DNA of 59,885 nt from Natribacillus halophilus (GTDB taxonomy: Bacteria > Bacillota > Bacilli > Bacillales > Marinococcaceae). The stretch is from contig NZ_FNEN01000003.1 in NCBI RefSeq assembly GCF_900100185.1, positions 81,117-141,001 on the forward strand. The letters run 5' to 3'. Shown piece by piece: positions 9,616-18,295 of this stretch. Numbering within the stretch: the first letter of the stretch is position 1; every line of letters starts with the position of its first letter. The notes under the pieces are model-generated. The model ran no database searches. It saw nothing but the letters and a program-made list of their open reading frames with translations, and was not told the DNA's origin. The translations under genes were made by a program, and so were the position numbers.

Positions 9616-10372
9616 CTTTTTCACCTGCCATTGCCTTTACAATTGTCGTTCCGCCTTCTCCTTCACCGCCGATGATCGTTACTTTTTTGACAGAACCTTT
9701 AAGAGATTGAATCGCCGCTTCGACTTTCGGAATCATTCCCCCGTAAATCGTGCCTTTCGCGATCATGTCATTTACTTCTTCCTCGCTGATATAGTCAAGT
9801 GGCTCGCCATCCTGTAAAATGCCCGGAACGTCGGTCACGAACATCACTTCTTCCGCTTCCAGTGCCTGGGCGTAATGGGCGGCAGCCGTATCCGCGTTCA
9901 TGTTTAAACGCATGCCGTTCTTACCGGCGACGAGCGGTGAGATCACAGGTGTGAGCCCGATGGCTGTCACTTGCTGAATGAGCGTGGGATTGACTTGCAC
10001 GGCTTCTCCGACAAGTCCCAGCTTTTTTTCATCGAGGAGTTTCGCTTCGATCATAGGGCCATCGCATCCGGATAAGCCGACGCTATTTAAACCGGCAGCC
10101 TGCAGTTTCGCGCAGATCATGGGATTGACTTTACCGTTAAAGACCATATCCGCAACGTTCAGCACTTCCCTCGTCGTTCGCCGCAAACCGTTGACAAACG
10201 TCGTTTCCACCTGCATCGTCTCGAGCATTTCATTCACTGCGGCTCCACCACCGTGAACGATCACGGGCGTCTTTCCCTGTTCGCGCAAATGAGCCATTCG
10301 TTCGTAAAATTGATCCGAAAGTGTGTCAACCGTCGCCCCGCCACATTTGACAACCACGTAAGATCGGCTCAT
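9587..10372 (-). CDS. argB: Acetylglutamate kinase
   Basis: Phosphorylates N-acetylglutamate. Amino-acid-kinase fold with the N-terminal VVVKCGGATV, glycine loop IVHGGGAAVNEML, and LRRTT substrate region. 261 aa, the length of short non-hexameric Bacillus ArgB. Its ATG overlaps the argJ stop (ATGA), and its end overlaps argD, so translation is tightly coupled. Confidence 0.96.
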   Translation of the reverse strand: MSRSYVVVKCGGATVDTLSDQFYERMAHLREQGKTPVIVHGGGAAVNEMLETMQVETTFVNGLRRTTREVLNVADMVFNGKVNPMICAKLQAAGLNSVGLSGCDGPMIEAKLLDEKKLGLVGEAVQVNPTLIQQVTAIGLTPVISPLVAGKNGMRLNMNADTAAAHYAQALEAEEVMFVTDVPGILQDGEPLDYISEEEVNDMIAKGTIYGGMIPKVEAAIQSLKGSVKKVTIIGGEGEGGTTIVKAMAGEKDGDTHVSHI

Positions 10373-11604
10373 GTCCGGTACCCCGCGTTAATGCGGACGT
10401 AATCATACGTCAGGTCGCAACCCCATGCTTTGCCGGTGCCGTCGCCGAGATGAAGATTGACGTCAATGAAGACTTCATCTTGTTGCAAGTGCGCGGTAAC
10501 CGCTTCTTCCGAGAAATCGACAGGTTCGCTTTGGGATAGCGTCATATACGGACCGATGGCGATGTCAATCGTTTCCGGGTCAATCGTTACGCCGCTATAG
10601 CCAATTGCGCAAATGACACGTCCCCAGTTGCCATCAGTGCCAAAAACTGCAGTTTTTAAGAGATCAGATCCGACGATTTGTTTGGCAATCTTTCCCGCGT
10701 CTTCATCCGTCGGCGCCCCTTGAACATTCACTTCCACAAGTTTCGTCGCTCCTTCGCCATCACGGGCAATCTGCTTGGATTGTTCAATGCAGACACATTC
10801 GAGGGTCTGCATAAAATGAGTCCAGTCCGGGTGACCCGGATGTAAAGGCTCGTGGCCGGCTTGCCCGTTCGCGAGCGTCAACACCATGTCATTGGTGGAC
10901 GTGTCTCCATCAATCGTGATGCGATTGTACGTACGATCGGTGATTTCGGAAAGTGCCTGCTGTAAATAGTCAGGAGCGATGTTCGCGTCAGTTGTGACGA
11001 AGCTGAGCATCGTCGCCATATTCGGATGAATCATGCCGGAGCCTTTGGCGACTCCGCCGATATGAACCGTTTTACCGTCAATTTCGGTGGCATAACACGT
11101 CTCTTTCGTGCACGTATCCGTCGTTAAAATCGACTCGGCAAACGCATTGGCCGCTGCGCGATTCGTCTCCGGCTGCAACTGCGCGATGCCGGGAAGGATG
11201 TTTTCCATCTGCAGACGTTCGCCGATCGTTCCTGTTGAAGCGACCGCTACATCGAGGGGATCCAGGTTTAACGCCTGTGCGGTTTGATCCCGCATGTCAT
11301 ACGCATCCGCGACGCCCACTTTACCCATACAGGCATTGGCCTGCCCGCTGTTGGCGACGACCGCGCGTAATGTGTCTCCCGCGGCAATGCTTTCTCTCGT
11401 GACATCCAGGGGTGCTGCCTGAATTTGATTCAATGTATACACCGCCGCGGCCGAGGCGGGTACATCAGAGACGATCACACCCAGGTCTTTACGTTTTCTT
11501 TTCACTTTTGCATGGAGGCCTGCCGCTTTAAAGCCGGCAGGCGTATGGACGCTTCCATCCGCGATCTTTTGCATGCATCCTTTGACTGTCGTGCTGCTCG
11601 CCAT
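10369..11604 (-). CDS. argJ: Bifunctional ornithine acetyltransferase / N-acetylglutamate synthase
   Basis: Recycles the acetyl group from acetylornithine to glutamate. The precursor self-cleaves before the Thr of the MATML motif, seen in GSGMIHPNMATMLSF (about residue 190), giving alpha and beta chains. 411 aa with a GGGAGGG site. Having argJ means the cyclic pathway; no argA or argE is seen here. Confidence 0.97.
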   Translation of the reverse strand: MASSTTVKGCMQKIADGSVHTPAGFKAAGLHAKVKRKRKDLGVIVSDVPASAAAVYTLNQIQAAPLDVTRESIAAGDTLRAVVANSGQANACMGKVGVADAYDMRDQTAQALNLDPLDVAVASTGTIGERLQMENILPGIAQLQPETNRAAANAFAESILTTDTCTKETCYATEIDGKTVHIGGVAKGSGMIHPNMATMLSFVTTDANIAPDYLQQALSEITDRTYNRITIDGDTSTNDMVLTLANGQAGHEPLHPGHPDWTHFMQTLECVCIEQSKQIARDGEGATKLVEVNVQGAPTDEDAGKIAKQIVGSDLLKTAVFGTDGNWGRVICAIGYSGVTIDPETIDIAIGPYMTLSQSEPVDFSEEAVTAHLQQDEVFIDVNLHLGDGTGKAWGCDLTYDYVRINAGYRT

Positions 11605-11624
11605 GTTCTTTACCCTCCCATTTC

Positions 11625-12659
11625 TTATGGATAGATCGGAAATTGCTCCAGCCCTTCGGTTGCATCGAACCCTTTCATGATATTGGCATTTTGCAGTGCC
11701 TGCCCCGCGGCTCCCTTGACGAGATTGTCAAGCACGGAAACGATGGTGAGCCGGTTTGTACGGGAATCATAATCAAGGAAAATATCACAGTAATTGCTGC
11801 CGTAGACTTCTTTTGCCGCCGGAAAGCCTTTTTCACGCACGCGTACGAAAGGGTGACGTTCATATGCATGTTTATATACATCCAGCCATTCCCGTGCGTT
11901 CAGTTCCGATGTACATTCAGCATACATCGTTGCCATAATCCCCCGGCTCATCGGAACGAGGTGAGGGGTGAAAGTGATCGCCCCTGCTTCCGGACTCCAT
12001 TCGGCGAGCAGCTGCTCAATTTCCGGTGTATGCTTGTGCGTATTCACTTTGTATATTTTCATAGATTCATTCATTTCGCTGAAATGCGTGATCGATGACG
12101 GGTTTTTACCGGCGCCGGTTGTGCCGGTCTTCGCATCAATGATGACTGATTTCATATTGATGAGCCCGCGTTTCACGGCAGGTGCGAGCCCGAGGAGAAT
12201 CGCCGTCGGATAACAACCGGGATTGGCGGTAAGTTTTGCGCCGCGAATCGCTTGCTCATTCCATTCCGATAAGCCATAAACCGCCTGCTCGGTGAGCGAG
12301 GTATCTGCTGCCTCCCGTCCATACCAGGCTTCATATACACGTTTATCTTTTAACCTGAAATCCCCGGATAGGTCGACGATGGCCGCCGCCCCTTCCAGCA
12401 ATCCTCCGGCAAGTGTGGCTGCCACCCCGGGCGGCGCCGATAAGAAAACAATGTCATATTCATTGGCCAGCTCGTTTGTATCGATCGGTTGCAAGCGACC
12501 TTTATACACATCCTGAAGGTGCGGATAGGTTGACGTTAAAGGTTCTTCCGCCTGCGTGGAGGAGAACACCGAGATCTCAGTGACATGCCGGTGCTGTCGC
12601 AATAACCGAATTAATTCAATGCCGCCGTATCCTGTTGCTCCGACAATCGCCACTTTCAT
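11625..12659 (-). CDS. argC: N-acetyl-gamma-glutamyl-phosphate reductase
   Basis: NADPH-dependent reduction of acetylglutamyl phosphate. Rossmann motif VAIVGATGYGGIE at the N-terminus; catalytic Cys in NPGCYPTAILLG (about residue 148). I chose MKVAIVGAT (344 aa, normal length) with GGGGTG 8 nt upstream rather than the ATG five codons earlier. First gene of the operon; promoter and ARG-like site are immediately upstream. Confidence 0.95.
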   Translation of the reverse strand: MKVAIVGATGYGGIELIRLLRQHRHVTEISVFSSTQAEEPLTSTYPHLQDVYKGRLQPIDTNELANEYDIVFLSAPPGVAATLAGGLLEGAAAIVDLSGDFRLKDKRVYEAWYGREAADTSLTEQAVYGLSEWNEQAIRGAKLTANPGCYPTAILLGLAPAVKRGLINMKSVIIDAKTGTTGAGKNPSSITHFSEMNESMKIYKVNTHKHTPEIEQLLAEWSPEAGAITFTPHLVPMSRGIMATMYAECTSELNAREWLDVYKHAYERHPFVRVREKGFPAAKEVYGSNYCDIFLDYDSRTNRLTIVSVLDNLVKGAAGQALQNANIMKGFDATEGLEQFPIYP

Positions 12660-12678
12660 AATGTTGCACCCCATTTAA

Positions 12679-12704
12679 TATTTATGCATTTTCATGTATT
12701 CATT
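12679..12704 (-). promoter_or_regulatory. ARG-box-like operator before argC
   Basis: On the minus strand it reads AATGAATACATGAAAATGCA and continues TAAATA. The TGAATA and ATGCAT parts match the general ARG-box pattern for AhrC/ArgR. It overlaps the end of the -10 and the transcription start region, where arginine repression would act. Confidence 0.55.
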
Positions 12705-12730
12705 GTAACGGTGGATAAACATAAATTCAA
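12702..12730 (-). promoter_or_regulatory. Arginine operon promoter
   Basis: TTGAAT (12725-12730) and TACAAT (12702-12707) with exactly 17 nt between them, 43 nt upstream of the argC ATG. Good sigma-A match. Confidence 0.75.
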
Positions 12731-12754
12731 GTGTATTTTTATAATTTGGGTGGC

Positions 12755-12950
12755 TTGAACTACTCCACCTTAATTTCTGACGACATTTGAAGATGGAGAT
12801 TCCTAAAAACACCTTCGTAACCGAAAGTTTTGATTAGGCTATCCCCGCAGTCCCTGCGGTTAATCGTAATGCTTCATTACGAATGTTTTTACTTGCGTTA
12901 ATATCTCTATCGTGGTGCGTGTGGCATTCGGAGCATTCCCACGTACGCAA
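12755..12950 (-). ncRNA. Predicted omega RNA (right-end RNA) of tnpB
   Basis: By analogy with ISDra2-type elements, the guide scaffold comes from the 3' part of tnpB and the right end, and the guide itself from the flanking DNA. The hairpin at 12802-12838 includes the tnpB stop codon. The predicted guide would start at 12754 and run into the arg promoter region. The 5' limit given is arbitrary. Confidence 0.4.
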
Positions 12951-13952
12951 CGCAAGATTTTTAACGTCTTGGTTTCGATGCCCACAACTTGAACAAAGTT
13001 GGCTGGAAGGGAAGTTTTTGGCCACCGTTATCACCTGCTTTCCATACCATTTTGCTTTATATTCAAGCATGGTGCGAAAACGCGACCAACTTACCTCACT
13101 AACCGCTTTGGCTAAGTTGTGGTTTTTCAGCATATTCGATACTTGCAAGTCTTCAATACCGATCATGTCGTGGTTTTTGACAATGTCAGTAGAGATTTTA
13201 TGCAAGTAATCATGACGTGCGTTTTCAATTTTCTCATGAAGCCGTGCAACTTTAATGCGCTGCTTATGCCAGTTAGACGAACCTTTTTGTCGCCTTGCAA
13301 GGATGCGTTGCGCTTCGGCTAACTTATTTTCTAATGTACGGAAAAACTTAGGATTCTTGTGAATGGTGCCATCCGAAAGAATGGCGAAGTCTTTAATCCC
13401 AACGTCAACGCCAACAGATTCACCTGTTTTTTGTAATTCTTCTGTTTCTGTTTCGGCGAGAACGGAAACAAAATATTTGCCACTTGGTTTACGTTTAATG
13501 GTCACGTTGAGTATACGACCTTTGACCTCACGACTTTTGGCGAACTTAACCATACCAAGTTTCGGTAACTTGATTTTGTTATCAAATATCGAAATGTTGC
13601 CGTTTGTATGTTTGGTCGTGTAAGATTGCACTTTATTATTTTTGGATTTAAAACGTGGTGCTTCGTTTTGTTTTTTGAAAAACCTCGCATACGCGTTCGC
13701 GAGGTTTTTTAGAGAGGATTGAATAGCAATGCTATCCACTTCTTTTAACCAATCCAATTCTTTCTTTAGTTGCGTTAATTGGGAAGAGCAAGCATTGTAG
13801 GTTAAGCCCTTTCCAGTTTCTTGGTATTCGCTTTTCCATTTACTCAAAAAATGATTAAACACGAAACGACTGCAACCAATGGTTTTAGCGATTAAAATTT
13901 CTTGTTCTTTAGTCGGATAGATACGAAACTTATAAGCTTTATTGACGATCAT
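12834..13952 (-). CDS. tnpB: TnpB RNA-guided endonuclease
   Basis: 372 aa. N-terminal helix-turn-helix domain ([14 protein letters not shown]), then a split RuvC nuclease. Asp is in [16 protein letters not shown], Glu in [11 protein letters not shown] and the last Asp in [10 protein letters not shown], so the triad looks intact. The Zn finger has CSSCG and CSEC pairs. Known TnpB proteins cut DNA next to a short target-adjacent motif under omega-RNA guidance and help keep the element in place. The size is slightly below ISDra2 TnpB. Its AT-rich codons differ from the neighbouring arg genes. Transcribed from its own promoter toward argC. Confidence 0.93.
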   Translation of the reverse strand: MIVNKAYKFRIYPTKEQEILIAKTIGCSRFVFNHFLSKWKSEYQETGKGLTYNACSSQLTQLKKELDWLKEVDSIAIQSSLKNLANAYARFFKKQNEAPRFKSKNNKVQSYTTKHTNGNISIFDNKIKLPKLGMVKFAKSREVKGRILNVTIKRKPSGKYFVSVLAETETEELQKTGESVGVDVGIKDFAILSDGTIHKNPKFFRTLENKLAEAQRILARRQKGSSNWHKQRIKVARLHEKIENARHDYLHKISTDIVKNHDMIGIEDLQVSNMLKNHNLAKAVSEVSWSRFRTMLEYKAKWYGKQVITVAKNFPSSQLCSSCGHRNQDVKNLALRTWECSECHTHHDRDINASKNIRNEALRLTAGTAGIA

Positions 13953-13987
13953 TGTTGTTCACCCCCCACAAACATTTGTTTGTTTTT

Positions 13988-14016
13988 ATTATACTTTATC
14001 CTTTATATTTTGTCTA
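13988..14016 (-). promoter_or_regulatory. tnpB promoter
   Basis: TAGACA (14011-14016) and TATAAT (13988-13993) with 17 nt between, just inside the left-end palindrome. Confidence 0.65.
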
Positions 14017-14100
14017 ATTTTTTCGGGCAATAGCCCGAAGGCGATTCATCCCCCACTTTACACTTCGTCAGAAGCAGGGGTCTTCTCGCCTAAAACCGAT

Positions 14101-14155
14101 AAAAAAAATAGAAAGACTTGATTTTGCCGAGAAAAGCGAAAATCATTGTCTTTCT
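14101..14155 (-). terminator. Terminator after the coiled-coil gene
   Basis: Two-part stem: AGAAAGAC/GTCTTTCT outside, TGATTTT/AAAATCA inside, followed on the minus strand by a T8 run. It borders the left end of the tnpB element. Confidence 0.8.
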
Positions 14156-14227
14156 AATGTTATCAGCCAAACCGTTTATTCTTTCTGATCTTGCAAAATT
14201 AAACCTGCCCAGGGAATAGCAACCCTC

Positions 14228-14650
14228 TTACAGGACATCTATTTTTCGTTCCAGCTTACTAATTCTACGGTCATGTTCTCCCCACTTCGTATATTGATAC
14301 GTTTGCTCTCCCTCAATCTCATGCGTTTTCCCCTTCACCGTCGTCATATCCTCTCGCACAGAGACAAGCTCTTTCGTAATGACATCGGTTTTGCGCTCAA
14401 TATCAGGGATCCGATCTGCTTTTTCTTTAACTTCTGCTAATGTTATATCCATTCCTTCGACCTTCGTTTCAAGCCCTTTGACCTTCGTTTCTATTCCTGT
14501 AACCTTCGTTTCAAGCCCTTCGACCTTCGCTTCTATTCCTGTAACCTTCGTTTCAAGCCCTTCGAACTTTGCTTCCATATGAGACATTCTTTTCCCCGTA
14601 TCAGTCACTTTTTCCAATATCGTTTCCAGCATTTTTCGATCATCCACCAT
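14228..14650 (-). CDS. Coiled-coil protein with heptad tandem repeats
   Basis: 140 aa, no recognised domain. Residues about 30-72 are six heptads of the form G(L/I)E(T/A)KV(T/E/K), repeated at DNA level with a 21-nt period. The flanks are also charged and helical. It resembles the many Bacillus proteins annotated only as coiled-coil or DUF-type. No signal peptide or membrane segment. It has its own terminator and is not clearly part of an operon. Confidence 0.8.
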   Translation of the reverse strand: MVDDRKMLETILEKVTDTGKRMSHMEAKFEGLETKVTGIEAKVEGLETKVTGIETKVKGLETKVEGMDITLAEVKEKADRIPDIERKTDVITKELVSVREDMTTVKGKTHEIEGEQTYQYTKWGEHDRRISKLERKIDVL

Positions 14651-14790
14651 CCATCGCCCTCGTTTCTTTCAATTTTTATACACGTTCAACAATCTACCTC
14701 CATTCTACAATATATCTACTCAATATTGAATAAGATTTCAGCATCCTAATCGTGAAAAAAATCCCAACCCACACGGACAGTGGGATGAGA

Positions 14791-15904
14791 TTATACCCGA
14801 ACATATACTTTTCCTTTCATAATCAGCCGTGCTGTCCTCTCCAAACCTACATAAGAGACTTCAGTTTCATCGTCGGTCAGGGAGACCATCACTTCCGCGA
14901 TACCATCCGGATGTCCAATACGTACAACTTCGCTTTGCTGCGTACTTGTCAGTCGGTTGGGAATCGTACCCGGGAGGCGTGTCGATGCAGCAAGATTATA
15001 CAAACCGCTTCCGGCAAACGTTCGATGCACCTTGCCCATTGATATCATTTTCGCCACGATATCAATATCCTTCTTGTTGATCGTTGTACCCGATGCAGAA
15101 ACGTAAGTCTGAGGGGGTGCAACGAGCGTTACTTTGGGAACGGCAGGCGCTTTTCGCGCCTCATCAATCGACTCCGCCATGCCGGCCGCAACCGCTGCTT
15201 CGCTCCGTACGGTTTCCAGTGCTGCCAACACGTCTTCATTGCCGTTAATCAAATCATTACCTTCCGTCCCATCGAGATGAAAAGCACTTGCTTTCAGGTG
15301 GACGAATGGATTGACGAGGTCAACGAATGAATAAGTCCGGTCATTCTCCTTGCGTACATTGCCCAGTGGCAAAGTTTTGCCGGTCTTTCCGCCACCGGGA
15401 TCGAGAATATGAACGGAATATTTTGCCCCAGGTCTCGCGGTTCCAGGCATTTGATAGGCACCTTGAACTTTAGCCTCATCGTTTGGCGATCGGCACATGA
15501 ATCGAGATGATTTTTCCAATGTTTGTATTCGATGCTCGAACCGTTACACCAATACCATTGGAGGGATTCACCAGCTGTTCATTGACGGCAAACGCACCGA
15601 CGGCAGCCATCAAGTTCCCGCACGTCCCCTTATCATCGACGATTTCCTGACCGATGCCAATTTGGTAAAACGTATAGTTCACATCCGCATCTTCTCGTTC
15701 AGAAGGAGAAATCACGACAACCTTGCTCGTATGGCTTGTCCCGCTGCCCAGGCCATCAATTTGCGACGGGTTATAGGCATCAACAGCTTCCAGAAAAACC
15801 TGCTGTTTCTCCCATTCTTTCGTAGGTAAGTCTTTCTCGTGGAAAAACAGCCCACGGCTCGTTCCTCCACGATAGACACTACAGGAAATGGCATATTGTG
15901 CCAT
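14791..15904 (-). pseudogene. PrpF-family aconitate-type isomerase, frameshifted
   Basis: PrpF-family proteins (about 370-390 aa) isomerise 2-methylaconitate, aconitate or oxalomesaconate. Here the N-terminal part (CSVYRGGTSRGLFF ... DDKGTCGNLMAAVGAF ... ISIHVPIA) and the C-terminal part (NDEAKVQGAYQMPGTARPG ... FVDLVNPFVHL ... SASGTTI) lie in adjacent frames. Removing one A from the AAA run at 15482-15484 joins them as ...HVPIANDEAKVQG... . The catalytic Cys region (KGTCGN) is present. The start is ATG 15904 with a GGAGGG site. It follows the CitMHS carrier on the same strand. A real inactivating mutation or a sequencing error are both possible. Confidence 0.8.
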
Positions 15905-15997
15905 CAGCAACCCTCCTGATGCATATATTGTGTTGGTGTCGGCGCGTTTTCATGACTTATTCTGTCACTTTAACATCTGAGTAGATGCTCATAACTG

Positions 15998-17371
15998 TTA
16001 AATGGTATAAATACCCATAAAATAGGCAATGACGAGCATAACGATACTAAAACCCCAGATCCAGAAAAAGGAATACCTAATATGCTGCCCCATATTAGCG
16101 CCGGCAAGCCCAATAGCGAGCCATACGGCGGGTGCAAACGGGCTGACGAACGTACCGATAACATTTCCGATGATCATCGCGTAGGCGGTTGAAGCAGCGG
16201 GCACCCCGAATTCGGCAGCGGTCGCTTCCACGATCGGCAATACCCCGAAATAGTAAGCATCCGTACTCGTCAGTAAATCCATCGGTACACCGAGGATGCC
16301 GACGATGACGTGTATAAAAGGCCCGACAGTTTCAGGAAGAATACTAACCATGGCCAGGGCAATGGAATCAAGCATCCCTGATTCATTCATGACACCGAGA
16401 AAGACACCGGCGGCAAGAATGACTGCGGCCATCATCAAGGCAGCAGGTGCATGTGCGCGCACACGGCCCATTTGATCGCTGACGCTTGGATAGTTTATGG
16501 GTAGAGCAATCGCTACACCGAGCATGAAAGCAAATTCTGGAGGAACAACATCAAAAAGCATGAGACCTACGACCGCAATGGTCAGCGCAAGGTTGACCCA
16601 AATCATGGCCGGGTGCTTCACCGGCTTTTCCTCAGCTGCGTCTGCCTCTTCCTTTTTCCTTCTGGAAAAGTCATCAGCAATGGCTGTCACATCAACACTG
16701 TCATTGCTCTCAATTTCTCCGTTTTCCACCCGCTTGGCGATCCGTTTCTTTTCCCGCATACCCAGAAAGGCAGCAAACCCAAGGGCGAGGATAAAGCCGA
16801 CAATTTGCAAAGGGATTAATGGATACCACAATTGATTGAGGTCGGCGTCAAGAACAGAAGCCGTTCGGGCCATCGGCCCTCCCCAGGGAACCATATTCAT
16901 GATGGCTGCACTTAACGATACAATCAGCAACAGTAAATACTTGCTCATGTTGAGCTCTTTGTATAATGGAAGGAGCGCCGGGATCGTCAAAAGAAACGTC
17001 GTGGCACCGGCACCGTCGAGGTGTGCAAATGTACCAATCACCGCTGTACCCATCGCTACAATGACGACGTTCCCTTTCGTGAGGAGAATCATTCCCCTGA
17101 CAAGCGGATTAAACAATCCACTATCCTGCATGATACCAAAGAAAATAATGGCGAAGATGAACATGATGACAACATCCATCACCTGTTCGGCACCAGAATC
17201 AAAAAATTCCCGTAAATCCTCAAACCCGAATCCTAAAAGCAATGCACCCACAATCGGGATGAGCGTCATGCCTACAATCGGGCTGATTTTCCCCCAGATA
17301 AGCAACCCGACGATCGTGAAAATAATCAATAAACCTACGATTGTCAGTGCAACTGAAAAATCTTGTTCCAT
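15998..17371 (-). CDS. CitMHS-family citrate/tricarboxylate transporter
   Basis: 457 aa, about 11-12 membrane segments. The central TFAHLDGAGATTFLLTIPALLPLYKELN and MVPWGGPMARTASVL are typical of CitM/CitH (metal-citrate:proton symporters). A charged cytosolic loop (about residues 205-255, RRKKEEADAAEEK) divides the halves. The gene lies between a PrpF-type isomerase and a citrate-type two-component system. The substrate may therefore be citrate, isocitrate or an aconitate; sequence alone does not decide. Confidence 0.9.
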   Translation of the reverse strand: MEQDFSVALTIVGLLIIFTIVGLLIWGKISPIVGMTLIPIVGALLLGFGFEDLREFFDSGAEQVMDVVIMFIFAIIFFGIMQDSGLFNPLVRGMILLTKGNVVIVAMGTAVIGTFAHLDGAGATTFLLTIPALLPLYKELNMSKYLLLLIVSLSAAIMNMVPWGGPMARTASVLDADLNQLWYPLIPLQIVGFILALGFAAFLGMREKKRIAKRVENGEIESNDSVDVTAIADDFSRRKKEEADAAEEKPVKHPAMIWVNLALTIAVVGLMLFDVVPPEFAFMLGVAIALPINYPSVSDQMGRVRAHAPAALMMAAVILAAGVFLGVMNESGMLDSIALAMVSILPETVGPFIHVIVGILGVPMDLLTSTDAYYFGVLPIVEATAAEFGVPAASTAYAMIIGNVIGTFVSPFAPAVWLAIGLAGANMGQHIRYSFFWIWGFSIVMLVIAYFMGIYTI

Positions 17372-17526
17372 CTCTCTGTCACTCCCTCATACAGCTGAAA
17401 GCGGATACAATCCCCATTTAAAAAAAGCGATGATGCACCCCTTTTGATATATCTACTATCAATAAGTGAAATCTAGCATATATATTTACAGCACAGAAAG
17501 ATTATACTCATAAGCGATATAATATT

Positions 17527-17553
17527 CATTATGTTGATTTTGTTCATTTTGTT
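17527..17553 (-). promoter_or_regulatory. Triple 9-bp direct repeat upstream of the CitMHS gene
   Basis: On the minus strand: AACAAAATG, AACAAAATC, AACATAATG in exact succession, about 155 nt before the transporter start. Likely binding sites for the adjacent response regulator; inference from position and repetition. Confidence 0.45.
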
Positions 17554-17554
17554 T

Positions 17555-17580
17555 AAAAACACACCTTAGCCGAGGTGTGT
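17555..17580 (-). terminator. Terminator of the two-component operon
   Basis: Stem ACACACCT/AGGTGTGT followed on the minus strand by T5. The response-regulator stop codon is inside the hairpin. Confidence 0.8.
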
Positions 17581-18282
17581 TTTTCCAAAAATATAACGAC
17601 GCTCCGGTCTGCCTACATCACCATATTTAAGCTCGGTTTTCACCGCATTGATCGATACCAAATACTCGAGATAGCGCCTGGCTGTTGAGCGGCTCGCTCC
17701 TATTTTCTCACCAAGGGTTGCAGCTGTTATACCCTGATCTTTCGTTTTCTTCAATATATCTTCAATGTTATTTAAGGTGATTTCATCAATGCCTTTTGGC
17801 AACTCATAATTGGAAGGCTTTGTGGCCTGCTTGCCATCGGCTGATCCGATTAAACGGTCGATGTCTGCTTGATCCATCTCTTCTTTATCGTTGAGCAACT
17901 GCCGTTGCCGGTCGTATCGCTCAAGCGTCCATGCAAACCGTTCAAACTCAACTGGTTTTACGATATAATCGAAGGCTCCGCCCCGCATTGATTCTTCAAT
18001 GATGGACACTTCCTTGGCAGCGGTCATCATAATCACATCCACCTCGTGATAGTGATTGCGGATGGTCCATAATAGCTCCAGCCCTTCAACATCCGGAATA
18101 TATACATCGAGCAAAATGAGGTCGGGCAGCGTTTGGCTATTATTTAGTTGCTCCATCGTCTCTTCCCCGGTTTTGGCTATCCCAAAGGCCGTGAACCCTT
18201 GCATTTTTTCTACAAATTGCCGGTTGATGTCAGCAACCCGAAAATCGTCTTCTACAATGAGCACCTTATAATTCTCTCTCAT
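17566..18282 (-). CDS. Citrate/malate-type response regulator (CitT/DctR family)
   Basis: 238 aa. Receiver domain with acidic pocket VEDDF, phospho-Asp in LLDVYIPDVEG, MMTAAKE and VKPVEF (Lys). C-terminal helix-turn-helix (TAATLGEKIGASRSTARRYLEYL). The ATG at 18282 has AGGTGG 8 nt upstream, and the distance from the kinase stop is 13 nt. It probably activates the CitMHS/PrpF genes next door. Confidence 0.92.
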   Translation of the reverse strand: MRENYKVLIVEDDFRVADINRQFVEKMQGFTAFGIAKTGEETMEQLNNSQTLPDLILLDVYIPDVEGLELLWTIRNHYHEVDVIMMTAAKEVSIIEESMRGGAFDYIVKPVEFERFAWTLERYDRQRQLLNDKEEMDQADIDRLIGSADGKQATKPSNYELPKGIDEITLNNIEDILKKTKDQGITAATLGEKIGASRSTARRYLEYLVSINAVKTELKYGDVGRPERRYIFGKTHLG

Positions 18283-18295
18283 TCTATTTCCACCT

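Larger units (their letters stand above)
12755..14098 (-). mobile_element. Solo tnpB element of the IS200/IS605 group
   Basis: The unit is tnpB plus two palindromic ends. The left end (14040-14090) has GGCGA/TCGCC arms enclosing CCCCCAC and GCAGGGG. The right end (12802-12838) has CCTAAAAAC opposing GTTTTGATTAGG and overlaps the tnpB stop. The right boundary is guessed at GTTCAA (minus strand, 12755-12760). No tnpA is present, so it needs a transposase in trans. No target duplication is expected for this class. Exact ends are inferred. Confidence 0.7.

Noticed and set aside
12660-12760. T-box or other riboswitch leader for argC
   Set aside because: The distance from promoter to ATG is about 40 nt, too short for a leader, and no conserved elements are present.
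15476-15519. Programmed frameshifting in prpF
   Set aside because: No slippery heptamer, stimulatory stem or internal Shine-Dalgarno; a simple one-base indel in AAA explains it.
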